NCBI GenBank assembly: GCA_963804865.1
Contig: CAWDSH010000001.1
Span: forward strand, 1,364,001-1,428,000
DNA: 64,000 nucleotides
Reading direction: 5' to 3'
Source: CAVVEQ01 sp963804865
Lineage (GTDB): Bacteria > Chloroflexota > Anaerolineae > Anaerolineales > Anaerolineaceae
The notes under the pieces are model-generated. The model was not told the DNA's origin. It saw only the letters and a list, made by a program, of their open reading frames with translations, and made no database searches. Shown here piece after piece: positions 44,033 through 52,734 of this stretch (the first letter of the stretch is position 1; each line of letters opens with the position of its first letter). The translations under genes and the position numbers were made by a program.

Positions 44033-44794
44033 TTAGAGGGATTTCTTCCAAACCTGCAGCGTGATGTGGCTCCAACCGCGGAAAACCGGTCCCAGCCCGC
44101 TGCGCGCGATCTCGTAAGCCACCTTGTTGAACGGGCGGTCCCAATCCAACGGGACGTTACCGGATAGCGCCTGGTTGACCACGCGGGTGAGGAAGAAATA
44201 CATGCTCAAATCCTCTTCTGTGGTCAATTCCATGCGCTCCCCCAGCACCCGCTGCGTGAGCGCGTGTGTGAGGTGCACGTTATGCCAGCGGGCAGGGATG
44301 GCAGGGTATCCCAGGTGCTCGCGCAGGATATTGATATTTTCCGCCCCCTCTCGGAAGGCTTCGCATAAGAGCAGCTTGCCGCCGGGCGCCACCAGGTCAG
44401 GCAGCAGGTGGAGCACTTCTTCCTGGGCTGCCTCGTCCGGCAGGTTGATCAACGCGCGCTGGGTGATGACCACCGGGAAGAGCACTTCTTTTTCACGTGA
44501 AAATGGCAAGGCGCGCAGGTCACCGCGCACCAGCGGCAGTCCAGGCTCACGCCGGGCGAAATCACTCAGCATTTTCCAGGCGCGTTCCATGGCAATATAA
44601 CTGCCCGTATGGCTGGCACGGTATCCCTGTGATCCGCTGCCGTCGCCGCAGCCGAGATCGAGCACCCGCTCTTCCGGCTTGATGTGGCGGTTGATCATTT
44701 CCGTCTCGAGCGTCACCACGTAACGGTCGTTCATCGAGGAGGTCTTGGGATCCTCCCAGTAGGCGTTAATTTTTGTATCGCGGTCTTCAGTCAT
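44033..44794 (-). CDS. SAM-dependent methyltransferase (class I)
   Basis: 253 residues from ATG 44794, with GGAG five bases upstream; a second ATG directly before it is also possible. Motif I reads VLDLGCGDGSGSQG; motif for the adenine/ribose side is IAMERAWKML (acid at the end of beta-2); LVAPGGKLLLCEAF is post-motif III. The rest (about 165-253) is a C-terminal cap. It is a class I methyltransferase related to UbiE/Methyltransf_11/25 types. The acceptor is unknown. The gene is divergent from bactofilin (44909). Confidence 0.88.
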   Translation of the reverse strand: MTEDRDTKINAYWEDPKTSSMNDRYVVTLETEMINRHIKPEERVLDLGCGDGSGSQGYRASHTGSYIAMERAWKMLSDFARREPGLPLVRGDLRALPFSREKEVLFPVVITQRALINLPDEAAQEEVLHLLPDLVAPGGKLLLCEAFREGAENINILREHLGYPAIPARWHNVHLTHALTQRVLGERMELTTEEDLSMYFFLTRVVNQALSGNVPLDWDRPFNKVAYEIARSGLGPVFRGWSHITLQVWKKSL

Positions 44795-44908
44795 CATCAC
44801 TCCACGTGAATTGTCTTTCCCGTGGCATATTATAACTGACCGCAGGTTCCCGGCAGTCGATTTCTCATAATCAGGTAAAATTGATTGAGGATTCAACGGA
44901 GAGCCAGA

Positions 44909-45394
44909 ATGTTCCGCAAAACCACCCCTCCCCCTACCCAGCCCATCACCCCTGCCGAGCGCGTCACTTCCGTGCTTGGTCCCGGTATCATCTGGAAAGG
45001 CGACCTGCGCGGCAGCGGTGGTATCCGCATCGAGGGCACCCTTGAAGGCGAGATCGCCATCCGCGGCATGGTGGTGATCGGTGAGACCGGGCGCGTCACC
45101 TGCAAGAACCTGCGTGCCAACACGGTCATCGTGGCGGGTTCGATGAAGGGTGATATCACAGCCGAGAAGCTGGAGATCCGCAGCACCGGTCGCGTCTGGG
45201 GGGACGTGATCATCAGTGCCTTTGCCTCCGAAGAAGGCGCCTTCCTGCGCGGCCAGGTGCGCATGGAGGACAAGGTGGACCTGCAATTCCAGGACACCAC
45301 AGAGCCGGTGCTTCCACCAGTTCCCGAATCTGCACCCGTCGTGCCGCAAAAGAAGATCCCGGCTCCGAAGAAAACGCCGCGTAAAGTGGCGTGA
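44909..45394 (+). CDS. Bactofilin (cytosolic polymer-forming protein)
   Basis: 161 residues from ATG 44909 (GGAGAG upstream). The central beta-helix (about 20-125) has the classic bactofilin start SVLGPGIIWKGDLRGSGGIR and repeat units such as IEGTLEGEIAIRGMVVIGE, and the tail is Pro- and Lys-rich (VPQKKIPAPKKTPRKVA). Bactofilins polymerise without nucleotide into filaments or sheets on the inner membrane face and organise cell shape or polar complexes. TAAAAT at 44876-44881 is a probable minus-10. Unlike the secreted version at 1619-2899 it lacks a signal peptide. Confidence 0.93.
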   Translation: MFRKTTPPPTQPITPAERVTSVLGPGIIWKGDLRGSGGIRIEGTLEGEIAIRGMVVIGETGRVTCKNLRANTVIVAGSMKGDITAEKLEIRSTGRVWGDVIISAFASEEGAFLRGQVRMEDKVDLQFQDTTEPVLPPVPESAPVVPQKKIPAPKKTPRKVA

Positions 45395-45435
45395 ACTCAA
45401 TCCCCTGAAACCACCATTTTTGATCAGGAGGGACC

Positions 45436-47166
45436 ATGCGCTTATCGCATCTTTTTGGTATCACCTTAAGAGAAGCCCCCACCGGCGTGGAAACCACCAG
45501 CCACCAGCTCCTGCTGCGCGCCGGATTTATCCGCCCGCTGGGAACGGGTATATTCAGCTCACTCCCGCTTGCCCGCCGCGCGATGAACCGTATCGAACGC
45601 ATCATGCGCGAAGAGATCAACGCCATCGGTGGGCAGGAAATGACCATGCCGGTCGTTCAACCGGCTGAGATCTGGAAGGAAACCGGCCGCTGGTACCAGG
45701 TGGGAACCGAAATGGGCCGCTTCAAGGACAAATCCGGTCACGACATGGTGCTTGCCATGACCCACGAGGAAGCCGTTGCAGACCTGGTACGCAGCGAGGT
45801 CCGCTCGTACCGCCAGCTGCCTGCGCTGATCTACCACATCCAGACCAAGTGGCGCGACGATCCCCGCCCGCGCGCCGGTTTGCTGCGCGTGCGTGAATTC
45901 ACCATGCTGGATAGCTACAGCCTGGACCGCGATTTCGATGGTTTGGATGAGCAGTACCAGGCGCATTATGAAGCTTACCAGCGCATCTTCGAGCGTTGCG
46001 GGCTGCCAGTTAAAGCAATCCAATCCGATACCGGCATGATGGGCGGCAAGATGGCGCACGAATTCATGTATTTCACCCCGGTCGGCGAGGATTCGATCCT
46101 CACCTGCTCTAACTGTGGATATACTGCCAACCAGCAGGTGGCGCGCTTTCTGAAAAAACCTTTCTCCTCGGAAGAACCTCTCCCGCTGGTGAAGATTGCC
46201 ACTCCAGAAACCTCGACCATTGACGCCCTGGCTACGTTATTGAATATTCCCAGTGAAAGAACCGCCAAGGCAGTCTTCATGATAGCGAAGATCCCTTCTT
46301 CTGCATCAAACGAAGTCATCCAGGAAAAATTCATCTTTGCCGTTGTCCGCGGCGATATGGAAGTCAATGAAACGAAACTAAGTAATGCCCTGAAAGCCAT
46401 CGAGCTTCGCCCGGCGACTGAAGAAGAGATCGTTGCCACCGGCGCCGCACCGGGTTACGCCTCTCCCCTGGGACTCAAGGATGTACTGGTGATCGTGGAT
46501 GACCTTGTCCCCCAATCACCCAACCTGGTGGCGGGCGCCAATGAAATAGGTTTTCACCTGAGGAACGTTAATTACGGGCGCGATTACCAGGCTCAGATCG
46601 TCGCCGATATCGTTTCTGCTGGGGATGGTGCTGCCTGCCCCGAATGCGCCAAAACCATGGCGCTCACCAGGGGGGTGGAGGTTGGTCATATCTTTAAGCT
46701 GGGAACGCGCTACACGGAAGCCCTGGGCTGCAATTACCTGGCTGAGGATGGATCAGCCAAACCGGTCATCATGGGCAGCTATGGCATTGGTGTTGGCAGG
46801 CTGCTGGCATGCATTGCCGAAGAGCACCATGATGAACGCGGGCTGACCTGGCCTGAAAGCGTGGCACCCTACCCGATCCACCTGGTGGCACTCAGCGCGA
46901 AAAGCGCTGAAGTGGCGGAAAAAGCCGAATCATTATATACGCAGCTCTGCAATGCCAACCTTGAACCGCTCTTTGATGACCGCCCGGAGAGCCCTGGGGT
47001 GAAATTCGCGGATGCCGATCTCATCGGCTTGCCGCTGCGTATCACCGTCAGTGAACGCTCTCTCAATGCCGGCGGCGTGGAATTAAAACAAAGGAATAAA
47101 AGCGAGACACGCATCGAATCCTTGGAGACTATTTTGGAAGTATTGAAAAAGGAATTCGCATCCTGA
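45436..47166 (+). CDS. proS: Prolyl-tRNA synthetase
   Basis: 576 residues, the size of bacterial-type ProS. Class II motif 1 lies at about 40-60, motif 2 at about 135-165 (IQTKWRDDPRPRAGLLRVREF), motif 3 near 440-460 (VIMGSYGIGVGRLL). The editing domain (INS, YbaK-like) is inserted at about 225-385. It charges tRNA-Pro with proline. Start ATG 45436 has GGAGGGACC upstream. The frame is intact, in contrast to several neighbours. HolB follows 43 bases later. Confidence 0.96.
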   Translation: MRLSHLFGITLREAPTGVETTSHQLLLRAGFIRPLGTGIFSSLPLARRAMNRIERIMREEINAIGGQEMTMPVVQPAEIWKETGRWYQVGTEMGRFKDKSGHDMVLAMTHEEAVADLVRSEVRSYRQLPALIYHIQTKWRDDPRPRAGLLRVREFTMLDSYSLDRDFDGLDEQYQAHYEAYQRIFERCGLPVKAIQSDTGMMGGKMAHEFMYFTPVGEDSILTCSNCGYTANQQVARFLKKPFSSEEPLPLVKIATPETSTIDALATLLNIPSERTAKAVFMIAKIPSSASNEVIQEKFIFAVVRGDMEVNETKLSNALKAIELRPATEEEIVATGAAPGYASPLGLKDVLVIVDDLVPQSPNLVAGANEIGFHLRNVNYGRDYQAQIVADIVSAGDGAACPECAKTMALTRGVEVGHIFKLGTRYTEALGCNYLAEDGSAKPVIMGSYGIGVGRLLACIAEEHHDERGLTWPESVAPYPIHLVALSAKSAEVAEKAESLYTQLCNANLEPLFDDRPESPGVKFADADLIGLPLRITVSERSLNAGGVELKQRNKSETRIESLETILEVLKKEFAS

Positions 47167-47196
47167 TGCCCGACCCGATACCATACCCAATTATGC

Positions 47197-47202
47197 TAAA
47201 AT
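47197..47202 (+). promoter_or_regulatory. Extended minus-10 with near-leaderless holB mRNA
   Basis: TGCTAAAAT at 47194-47202 is followed by CCTTACC and ATG. Predicted first base is 47209, one base before the start codon at 47210. There is no Shine-Dalgarno sequence. Confidence 0.55.
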
Positions 47203-47209
47203 CCTTACC

Positions 47210-48202
47210 ATGAGCTGGGATATCACCGGGCAATCCTGGGCAGTTGACATGTTGAGGCAGCACATCGCCAGGGGCGAAGTGCGTCACGCCTACCTGTTCA
47301 CCGGACCGCAGGGGGTGGGCAGGCGCAACCTGGCGCTGCAGTTTGCCCGCGCGCTGAATTGCACCCAGCCGCCCAAACCCGGCGAATACTGCGGTGAGTG
47401 CCGCTCCTGTAAAGCCCTGGCGCAATCCAATCACACCGATCTGACCATCATCCAACGCCTGGAGGACAAGACCCGCATCCTCATCGATCAGATCCGCAGC
47501 CTGCAGCACACGCTCATCCTGGCACCCTACGAATCCCGTTACCGCATCGCGTTGCTGGTCAATTTTCATGAAGCCACGGATGAAGCGCAGAATGCTCTGC
47601 TTAAAACGCTTGAGGAAGCTCCTGAAAAGGTCATCCTGCTTTTGACCGCCGATTCACCTGAATCGCTGCTGCCAACCATTGTCTCGCGCTGCGAGTTGAT
47701 GCGTCTGCGACCCATGCCGCTGGAAGAACTGGAGAAGGTCCTGGTAAAAAATTGGAAAGCCAGTAAAGAGGAAGCCGGTCTGCTTTCTAACCTCTCGCTC
47801 GGGTGCCCGGGAAAGGCCATTCGATACCTCCAGCAGCCTGAATTGCTTGCCCAACGCCGGAATTGGTTTGAGGAAGCCCTGCGGTTGCTGCACGCCAGTC
47901 GGCGCGAGCGTTTTCAGTTTGCCGAGCATGAATCCAAGAACCGCGATCAGCTCAAGAGCATGTTCCAGACCTGGATCAGCTTATGGCGGGATCTCATGAT
48001 CCTCTCGCAGGGTTCGGAGCTTCCCCTGATAAACATGGATTTCAAAACACAGCTTGTAGCCCTGGCCAGGCAGATCACCCCCGATACTGCACATCAGTGC
48101 ATCGCCAGCCTCAACTCCGGGCTGGACCGCATCGAAATGAACGCCAATCCACGGCTCCTGCTTGAGGTACTCCTTTTGGATTGGCCCTTGCTGAGTGAAT
48201 GA
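47210..48202 (+). CDS. holB: DNA polymerase III subunit delta'
   Basis: 330 residues. AAA+ fold of the clamp loader with degenerate P-loop GPQGVGRRN (GKT replaced by GRR, as normal in delta'), a Cys cluster (CGECRSC) of the zinc module and the SRC motif in VSRCELMRLRP, where the Arg finger acts on the neighbouring subunit. It is part of the complex that loads the beta sliding clamp at replication. It lies downstream of proS and upstream of a terminator. Confidence 0.93.
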   Translation: MSWDITGQSWAVDMLRQHIARGEVRHAYLFTGPQGVGRRNLALQFARALNCTQPPKPGEYCGECRSCKALAQSNHTDLTIIQRLEDKTRILIDQIRSLQHTLILAPYESRYRIALLVNFHEATDEAQNALLKTLEEAPEKVILLLTADSPESLLPTIVSRCELMRLRPMPLEELEKVLVKNWKASKEEAGLLSNLSLGCPGKAIRYLQQPELLAQRRNWFEEALRLLHASRRERFQFAEHESKNRDQLKSMFQTWISLWRDLMILSQGSELPLINMDFKTQLVALARQITPDTAHQCIASLNSGLDRIEMNANPRLLLEVLLLDWPLLSE

Positions 48203-48229
48203 AAAATCCGCCCAGGTGAGCGGATTTTT
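48202..48229. terminator. Bidirectional terminator between holB and the ABC transporter
   Basis: AAAAATCCGC (48202-48211) and GCGGATTTTT (48220-48229), 8-nt loop, T runs on both sides, between convergent genes. Confidence 0.88.
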
Positions 48230-48991
48230 TTATTCCAGGCCAGCGATCGCGCTGCGCAGTTTTTTAGCCAATCTTAAGAATTCGGATGAATAACGCATCT
48301 CTTCCGTGCGGGGGCGTTTCAAATTTACCGGCAGGTCGAGAATGATACTCCCAGGCCTCGTGGAAAGCACCAGGATCCGGTCGGATAGCAGCAGCGCTTC
48401 TGAGATCGAATGCGTGACCATGAGCACCGTTTTTTGTTCTGCCTGCCAGATGCGCAGCAGCTCGGCGCCCATGCGCTCGCGGGTGAGTGCATCCAGGGAA
48501 CCGAACGGCTCGTCCAGCAGCAGCAGATCGGGATCCTGGATGAGGGCGCGTGCGATCGCCACACGCTGGGCCATACCGCCGGAGAGATCACGCGGCCATG
48601 AGTTTTCAAAGCCCTGCAGCCCGGTCAAACTGATCCATTCATTTGCCTGCCGTTCACCGTCAACCTTGTCTACTCCCAGGATTTCGAGCGGCAGGGTGAT
48701 ATTCTTTATAACCGAGCGCCAGGGCATCAGATTGGCTTGTTGGAAAACGATCCCTATTCTCGGCTGCCCGGTCTGAAATTTAACCTTCCCGTCGGTAGGC
48801 TGGATCAAACCAGCTATGATGCGAAGCAGGGTCGTTTTGCCACTTCCCGAAGGTCCGATGAGGCTGACGAATTCTTGTGGGGCAAGCTGGAGGTCGATAT
48901 CTTGCAATGCTTCCAGATCCCCGTTCTCATCCCGGAAGATCATGCCCACATCACAGGCTTCCATGATGGGTGTTTGCGGGGATTTTCTCAT
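48230..48991 (-). CDS. Riboflavin ABC transporter, ATP-binding subunit
   Basis: 253 residues with Walker A GPSGSGKTT, Q-loop VFQQANLMPW, signature LSGGMAQR and Walker B LLLLDEPFGSLD. It belongs to the nitrate/taurine/ThiZ-type importer ATPases. The ATG overlaps the binding-protein stop by four bases. The three genes permease-binding protein-ATPase follow an FMN riboswitch, so the imported ligand is most likely riboflavin or a relative; the subunit is the 'RibZ' equivalent. It powers uptake across the membrane. Confidence 0.9.
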   Translation of the reverse strand: MRKSPQTPIMEACDVGMIFRDENGDLEALQDIDLQLAPQEFVSLIGPSGSGKTTLLRIIAGLIQPTDGKVKFQTGQPRIGIVFQQANLMPWRSVIKNITLPLEILGVDKVDGERQANEWISLTGLQGFENSWPRDLSGGMAQRVAIARALIQDPDLLLLDEPFGSLDALTRERMGAELLRIWQAEQKTVLMVTHSISEALLLSDRILVLSTRPGSIILDLPVNLKRPRTEEMRYSSEFLRLAKKLRSAIAGLE

Positions 48992-49989
48992 GGCTCCGTA
49001 ACGAACTGGTTGGTGTAAGCTCTACTCAGATCCAGTTCTTTTTCCAGTAATCCCATATCCAGCAGGACCTGCTGCATATGTTCCCATGTGATCAGGTCGG
49101 AACGCCCCTGTCGATCCGCCTTCCATAAGGTAATGGATGCATCCAGGACTTTACGCTGGATGGGATCATCCGCTTTTAGATTCTCCACATACTTAAGGCA
49201 AATCTGATAGGCTTCGTCGGGATTCTCCGCGGCATAACGGATGCCTTTCATCAGGGCATCCACCATTTTTTGGACCAACCCGGGATTCTCCTCCATCATA
49301 TTTTCATTGGTGATCAGCCCATTTCCAGCCAGATTCTGATAATCCGCCACTTTCAGGACATTCACCTCGTATCCTCTGCCTTCCAGCTGGTTTGGCTCGT
49401 TGGCGACATAGATCACCACGGCATCATCCCGCCCGGTGACCAGTGATTCGACCTGGGTGAAACCGATGACGTCCATGGTGATATCGGATTCCTTCAATCC
49501 AATTGCATCCAGCAAGGCACGCAGCCCTATATAGCTCGCCCCGGAAAGCATCGGGATGCCAATCTTCTTGCCCTGCAGATCCTGGGGGGATGAAATCCCT
49601 TTCTCTGCAAGAGAAACCACTCCCACCGGAAAATCTTGATACCAGGTTGCCACATAGACCACCGGCAGCTCATGGCTCCGCCCCAAAAGGACCTGCTCTC
49701 CAGAAGCAATGGCAAAATTCAGCTCATCGGCGCCCACCAGGGCTACGGCATCGATTTCCATGCTGTAATCCAATTGAAGGTCGATCCCCTGTTCCAGGAA
49801 ATAGCCCTTGTCGATCGCCACATAGAGCGGCGCGAACTGCACATTCGGGATGTAACCAACCGGTAATCGCACAGCGACCGGTACATTGGATGCCGCTGGC
49901 TCTCCCGCCTGGCAAGCCGTAAAAAGAATTGGGATGAGTGCAATACAAACGATTTTCTTTATTGCGTACCTGGTATCCATTTTCGACAT
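48988..49989 (-). CDS. ribY: Riboflavin ABC transporter, substrate-binding lipoprotein (RibY-like)
   Basis: 333 residues. Lipobox LFTAC is followed by the NMT1/THI5-like periplasmic-binding fold: LPVGYIPNVQFAPLYVAIDK, GYFLEQGIDL, then GLRALLDAIGL and VIYVANEPNQ. The fold is shared with binding proteins for thiamine precursors, taurine and nitrate, and RibY of Chloroflexota is of this kind. Upstream control by FMN rather than TPP fixes the choice toward riboflavin. It lies directly against the permease stop. Confidence 0.87.
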   Translation of the reverse strand: MSKMDTRYAIKKIVCIALIPILFTACQAGEPAASNVPVAVRLPVGYIPNVQFAPLYVAIDKGYFLEQGIDLQLDYSMEIDAVALVGADELNFAIASGEQVLLGRSHELPVVYVATWYQDFPVGVVSLAEKGISSPQDLQGKKIGIPMLSGASYIGLRALLDAIGLKESDITMDVIGFTQVESLVTGRDDAVVIYVANEPNQLEGRGYEVNVLKVADYQNLAGNGLITNENMMEENPGLVQKMVDALMKGIRYAAENPDEAYQICLKYVENLKADDPIQRKVLDASITLWKADRQGRSDLITWEHMQQVLLDMGLLEKELDLSRAYTNQFVTEP

Positions 49990-50787
49990 TTACCTTTGCT
50001 CCCATTTCAAAAAACGTTTTTCCATTCCAACCACCAATCCGTAAAGGATCAAAGCCATGGCGATCAGGGTGAACACAGCCGCGAACACCAGCGCAGTATC
50101 ATATTGACCACGCGCCACATTGATTAAGAAACCCAGACCCTTATCAGCGCCGACAAACTCACCCACCACCGCGCCTATCACCGATAGCGTGGCTCCGATC
50201 CTCAATCCACCCAGAAACACCGGCAGAGAGGATGGAATTTCCAGGAAACGAAGAGTTTGCTGACGATCGGCATGCATGGAACGCATCAGATCGCGCAGGT
50301 TTTCAGGGACAGCCCGTAATCCAACGATCGTATTCACCAGCACTGGAAAGAATACGATCAAAGCACAGATCAAGATTTTGGAGAACATCCCCGGTCCGAA
50401 CCAGATCACCAGCAGGGGTGCAATGGCTACGATGGGGATTGCCTGGCTGGCAACCAGGAAGGGTGAAAACAGGCGTTCCAGAAGATGGGACCGGCTGAGC
50501 TGGTAACCCAGCAACACTGCCAGTAGTGTCCCGGCTAATAACCCCAGCAGCACCTCCTCAAAGGTGATGGCGGTATGGTAGATCAATGTCCCATCCACGA
50601 TTGATTCCCAACCCCGTTTTACGACCAGGGAAGGCCGCGGGAGAATGAATTCCGGAAGATCAAACCAGAGTACCAGCGCCATCCAAATGCCGATCATGAG
50701 CAATAGGGATAACACAAGCACCCACGGGCGGTGGCGATTGAGCAATTCCAGGATTGAAAGTTTCTTCTTTTTATCTGCGGCAGGCAT
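49990..50787 (-). CDS. ribX: Riboflavin ABC transporter, permease (RibX-like)
   Basis: 265 residues with six membrane helices and the EAA loop typical of BPD_transp_1 proteins (LRAVPENLRDLMRSMHADRQQ, then GGLRIGATLSVIGAVVGEF). N-terminal basic stretch KKKKLSILELLNRHRP. It is the first gene after the FMN riboswitch and a terminator that ends six bases before the ATG at 50787. It forms the membrane channel of the importer. Confidence 0.9.
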   Translation of the reverse strand: MPAADKKKKLSILELLNRHRPWVLVLSLLLMIGIWMALVLWFDLPEFILPRPSLVVKRGWESIVDGTLIYHTAITFEEVLLGLLAGTLLAVLLGYQLSRSHLLERLFSPFLVASQAIPIVAIAPLLVIWFGPGMFSKILICALIVFFPVLVNTIVGLRAVPENLRDLMRSMHADRQQTLRFLEIPSSLPVFLGGLRIGATLSVIGAVVGEFVGADKGLGFLINVARGQYDTALVFAAVFTLIAMALILYGLVVGMEKRFLKWEQR

Positions 50788-50793
50788 AGAAAA

Positions 50794-50819
50794 AGCCCCG
50801 GTTTATATTCTTCGGGGCT
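50794..50819 (-). terminator. Riboswitch-controlled intrinsic terminator
   Basis: AGCCCCG (50800-50794 complement) pairs with CGGGGCT on the minus strand, loop of about 12 nt, then TTTTT running up to the ribX ATG. It is the expression platform: FMN binding should allow this stem to form. Confidence 0.85.
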
Positions 50820-50854
50820 GAATGACCAACGTGAAATTAATTTCCGCTGATCAT

Positions 50855-50985
50855 CTCCTTCTTTCATCCGGACTATACCGTCGACCCCGGAATTTCACCG
50901 GGTCATGTGCCTCAAGCGCACGGGTGGGTTTTGACCACCGGTCGGGAATTGGGATTGCTCCCGCACCCTGCCCCGAAGGAAGAAT
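50855..50985 (-). ncRNA. FMN riboswitch (RFN element)
   Basis: On the minus strand the conserved blocks of the RFN element occur in order: CTTCGGGGCAGGGTG, AATTCCCGACCGGTGG, the P5-like CCCGTGCGCTTGAGGC, then GGTGAAATTCCGG and GACGGTATAGTCCGGATGAA, closed by GAAAGAAGG, which pairs with CTTCCTTC at the start to make P1. This identifies the FMN aptamer with high certainty. It precedes the three transporter genes, with a terminator as platform. Confidence 0.97.
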
Positions 50986-50994
50986 GACTCATTA

Positions 50995-51023
50995 AGTATA
51001 TTCTCTGATGGACAGCATGTCAA
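50995..51023 (-). promoter_or_regulatory. Promoter of the FMN riboswitch-ribXYZ transcript
   Basis: TTGACA (51023-51018), 17-base spacer, TATACT (51000-50995) on the minus strand; start about 50988, just before the aptamer. Confidence 0.8.
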
Positions 51024-51026
51024 CTT

Positions 51027-51449
51027 TCAATCAAATAATCGATCGGTGATCACGTGGTTTTTTCCGATCAAACCGGGGATCCGTTTCTTTAGCTTACAGA
51101 CGTGCCATGCCACCGTCCGCCAGGCGATCCCCAGGCGGACAGCGATTTCTTTTTGCGTCAAGCCGGCGATCATCCCCGCCAGGACCTGTTGCTGCCTGGG
51201 CGTAAGATCATAAGAGCTCAAATCAACCGGTGATGACCTTCCCGGTCTGCGGGGTGTGATCACCACCAGCTGCCCCATCCGGCTGGCTTGCAGCTGTTCT
51301 GGATCAAGCACCAGCTGCAGCGATTCAAGAATTGCCAGGCTTGAATGCCATGAACCGGTATTGATGGATTCGATCAGCTTATCCGGGTTTACTGGGGAGT
51401 GCATCATCATGAGGGAATTTTCGTCAGGGATTATCAGTACGCGTGTCAT
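51027..51449 (-). CDS. Small LuxR-type DNA-binding protein
   Basis: 140 residues. The C-terminal LuxR HTH is at about 75-135 (LTPRQQQVLAGMIAGLTQKE, then VAWHVCKLKKRI). The N-terminal 70 residues do not match a receiver domain: no acidic pocket or phospho-Asp is visible. So it is a single-domain-type regulator or a truncated one. It lies upstream of the riboswitch promoter in the same direction but is likely a separate transcript. The target is unknown; ATG 51449 has no good Shine-Dalgarno sequence. Confidence 0.8.
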   Translation of the reverse strand: MTRVLIIPDENSLMMMHSPVNPDKLIESINTGSWHSSLAILESLQLVLDPEQLQASRMGQLVVITPRRPGRSSPVDLSSYDLTPRQQQVLAGMIAGLTQKEIAVRLGIAWRTVAWHVCKLKKRIPGLIGKNHVITDRLFD

Positions 51450-51574
51450 TTTATTTTGTCTATATAGAAATATTGTTCTATTTGATTATGTCATCCTTTG
51501 ATTTATTTGTCAAGTCAAACAATAATGATATTCATCAAAGGGGTCGCTTTTTTGTAATGACCTGTAATCCTTCA

Positions 51575-51608
51575 TGCTATAATGCACGAAATCCCGCGTG
51601 TGGGATTT
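51575..51608 (+). promoter_or_regulatory. Extended minus-10 followed by a hairpin (possible attenuator) before the PLD gene
   Basis: TGCTATAAT at 51575-51583 and then AAATCCC (51589-51595) with GGGATTT (51602-51608), loop GCGTGT, followed by TTATTCTT. The hairpin would be at the very 5' end of the RNA, about 75 bases before the likely start codon. Confidence 0.45.
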
Positions 51609-51683
51609 TTATTCTTATGAATTCACCCCAAATAGTCCAATCGAAATCCAGCAGCTTTCCACAAAAAGAATTCTTTCGGTCCA

Positions 51684-52712
51684 ATGGTTTTAATCTTCCT
51701 GATCACAATCACTGCCTGCAGCTTCCCGCAGGCGGCGACTCCATCTGCTGCTGGTGCTCAAATGGATCAAGCCGGGATCATGAACGTCTATTTCACCGAT
51801 CCCGATCACCAGCGCGAAGGCACATTGCCTTCGGAAGCATTGAAAGATGCATTCAACCAGGCAGGGGAAAGCATCGACCTGGCCATCTACAATTTCAACG
51901 ATCCTGTGCTAGCCAGATCGTTGATTCAGGCGCATAAACGCGGGGTGAATGTCCGGGTGGTGATGGAGGATGAAAACGCGGTCAAATCCACACCTTTCTC
52001 CCTGCAAGCAGCCGGGATCCCCCTCGTTGCTGGTAATGAGGATGGCTTGATGCACAACAAATTCGCCGTCATTGATGGCAGCACGCTTTGGATGGGTTCC
52101 ACCAACTTCACGACCTATGGTTTCTACACGGACAATAATTATTTTGTCGAAATAGATGATCCTGATATCGCGCACATATACCAGGCTGAATTTGATGAAA
52201 TGTTCGTTTCCGGGCTATTTGGCGCACTGGATCTTGAGCCCTCATCGCGGAATGAGTTCTCGCTGCAGGATAGCAAAGTTGAAATCTATTTTTCCCCTGA
52301 AGATCACATTTCCACCCGGCTTATTGACCTGGTGGAGAATGCTGGTGAAAGTGTTCATTTTCTGACGTCGTCATTCACACTGGATGATCTTTCAATCGCC
52401 ATGCTGGATAAATCCTCCCAAGGTATTGAGGTCAAGGGTGTCTTTGATGAATCTTCTGTTTCGGGAAATGAAGGAACCGAATACGACCGCCTGAGGCGCG
52501 CTGGGCTGGATATCCGCCTGGATGGCATCGAGGGATTGATGCACGAGAAACTGCTCATCATCGACCACAGCATCCTGGCAATTGGATCTTATAATTACAC
52601 TGCCAGTGCGGAAAATCGCAATGATGAAAATATCATGATCATCCACGACGCTGACCTGGCTAGGCTGTTCGAAGCCGAATTCCAGCACATCCTGGACCAA
52701 TCTCAACCCTGA
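51684..52712 (+). CDS. Phospholipase D-like lipoprotein (two HKD motifs)
   Basis: 342 residues. The opening MVLIFLITITACSFP contains a lipobox-like ITAC but lacks the usual basic residues. A frame one base off, from ATG 51617, carries QSKSSSFPQKEFFRS just before, so a one-base error at the 5' end is possible. The two PLD domains have HNKFAVIDGSTLWMGSTNF and HEKLLIIDHSILAIGSYNY, with His, Lys and Asp of both active sites. Such proteins cut phosphodiester bonds in lipids or nucleic acids. The best-known relatives are Nuc-type endonucleases and cardiolipin synthases. It is probably exported. Confidence 0.88.
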   Translation: MVLIFLITITACSFPQAATPSAAGAQMDQAGIMNVYFTDPDHQREGTLPSEALKDAFNQAGESIDLAIYNFNDPVLARSLIQAHKRGVNVRVVMEDENAVKSTPFSLQAAGIPLVAGNEDGLMHNKFAVIDGSTLWMGSTNFTTYGFYTDNNYFVEIDDPDIAHIYQAEFDEMFVSGLFGALDLEPSSRNEFSLQDSKVEIYFSPEDHISTRLIDLVENAGESVHFLTSSFTLDDLSIAMLDKSSQGIEVKGVFDESSVSGNEGTEYDRLRRAGLDIRLDGIEGLMHEKLLIIDHSILAIGSYNYTASAENRNDENIMIIHDADLARLFEAEFQHILDQSQP

Positions 52713-52734
52713 AACCGATAAGCGTACAACCAAT

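Noticed and set aside
50855..50985. TPP riboswitch, suggested by the THI5-like transporter
   Set aside because: The conserved blocks are those of the FMN (RFN) element; no CTGAGA or ACCTGATCTGG core of a TPP element is present.
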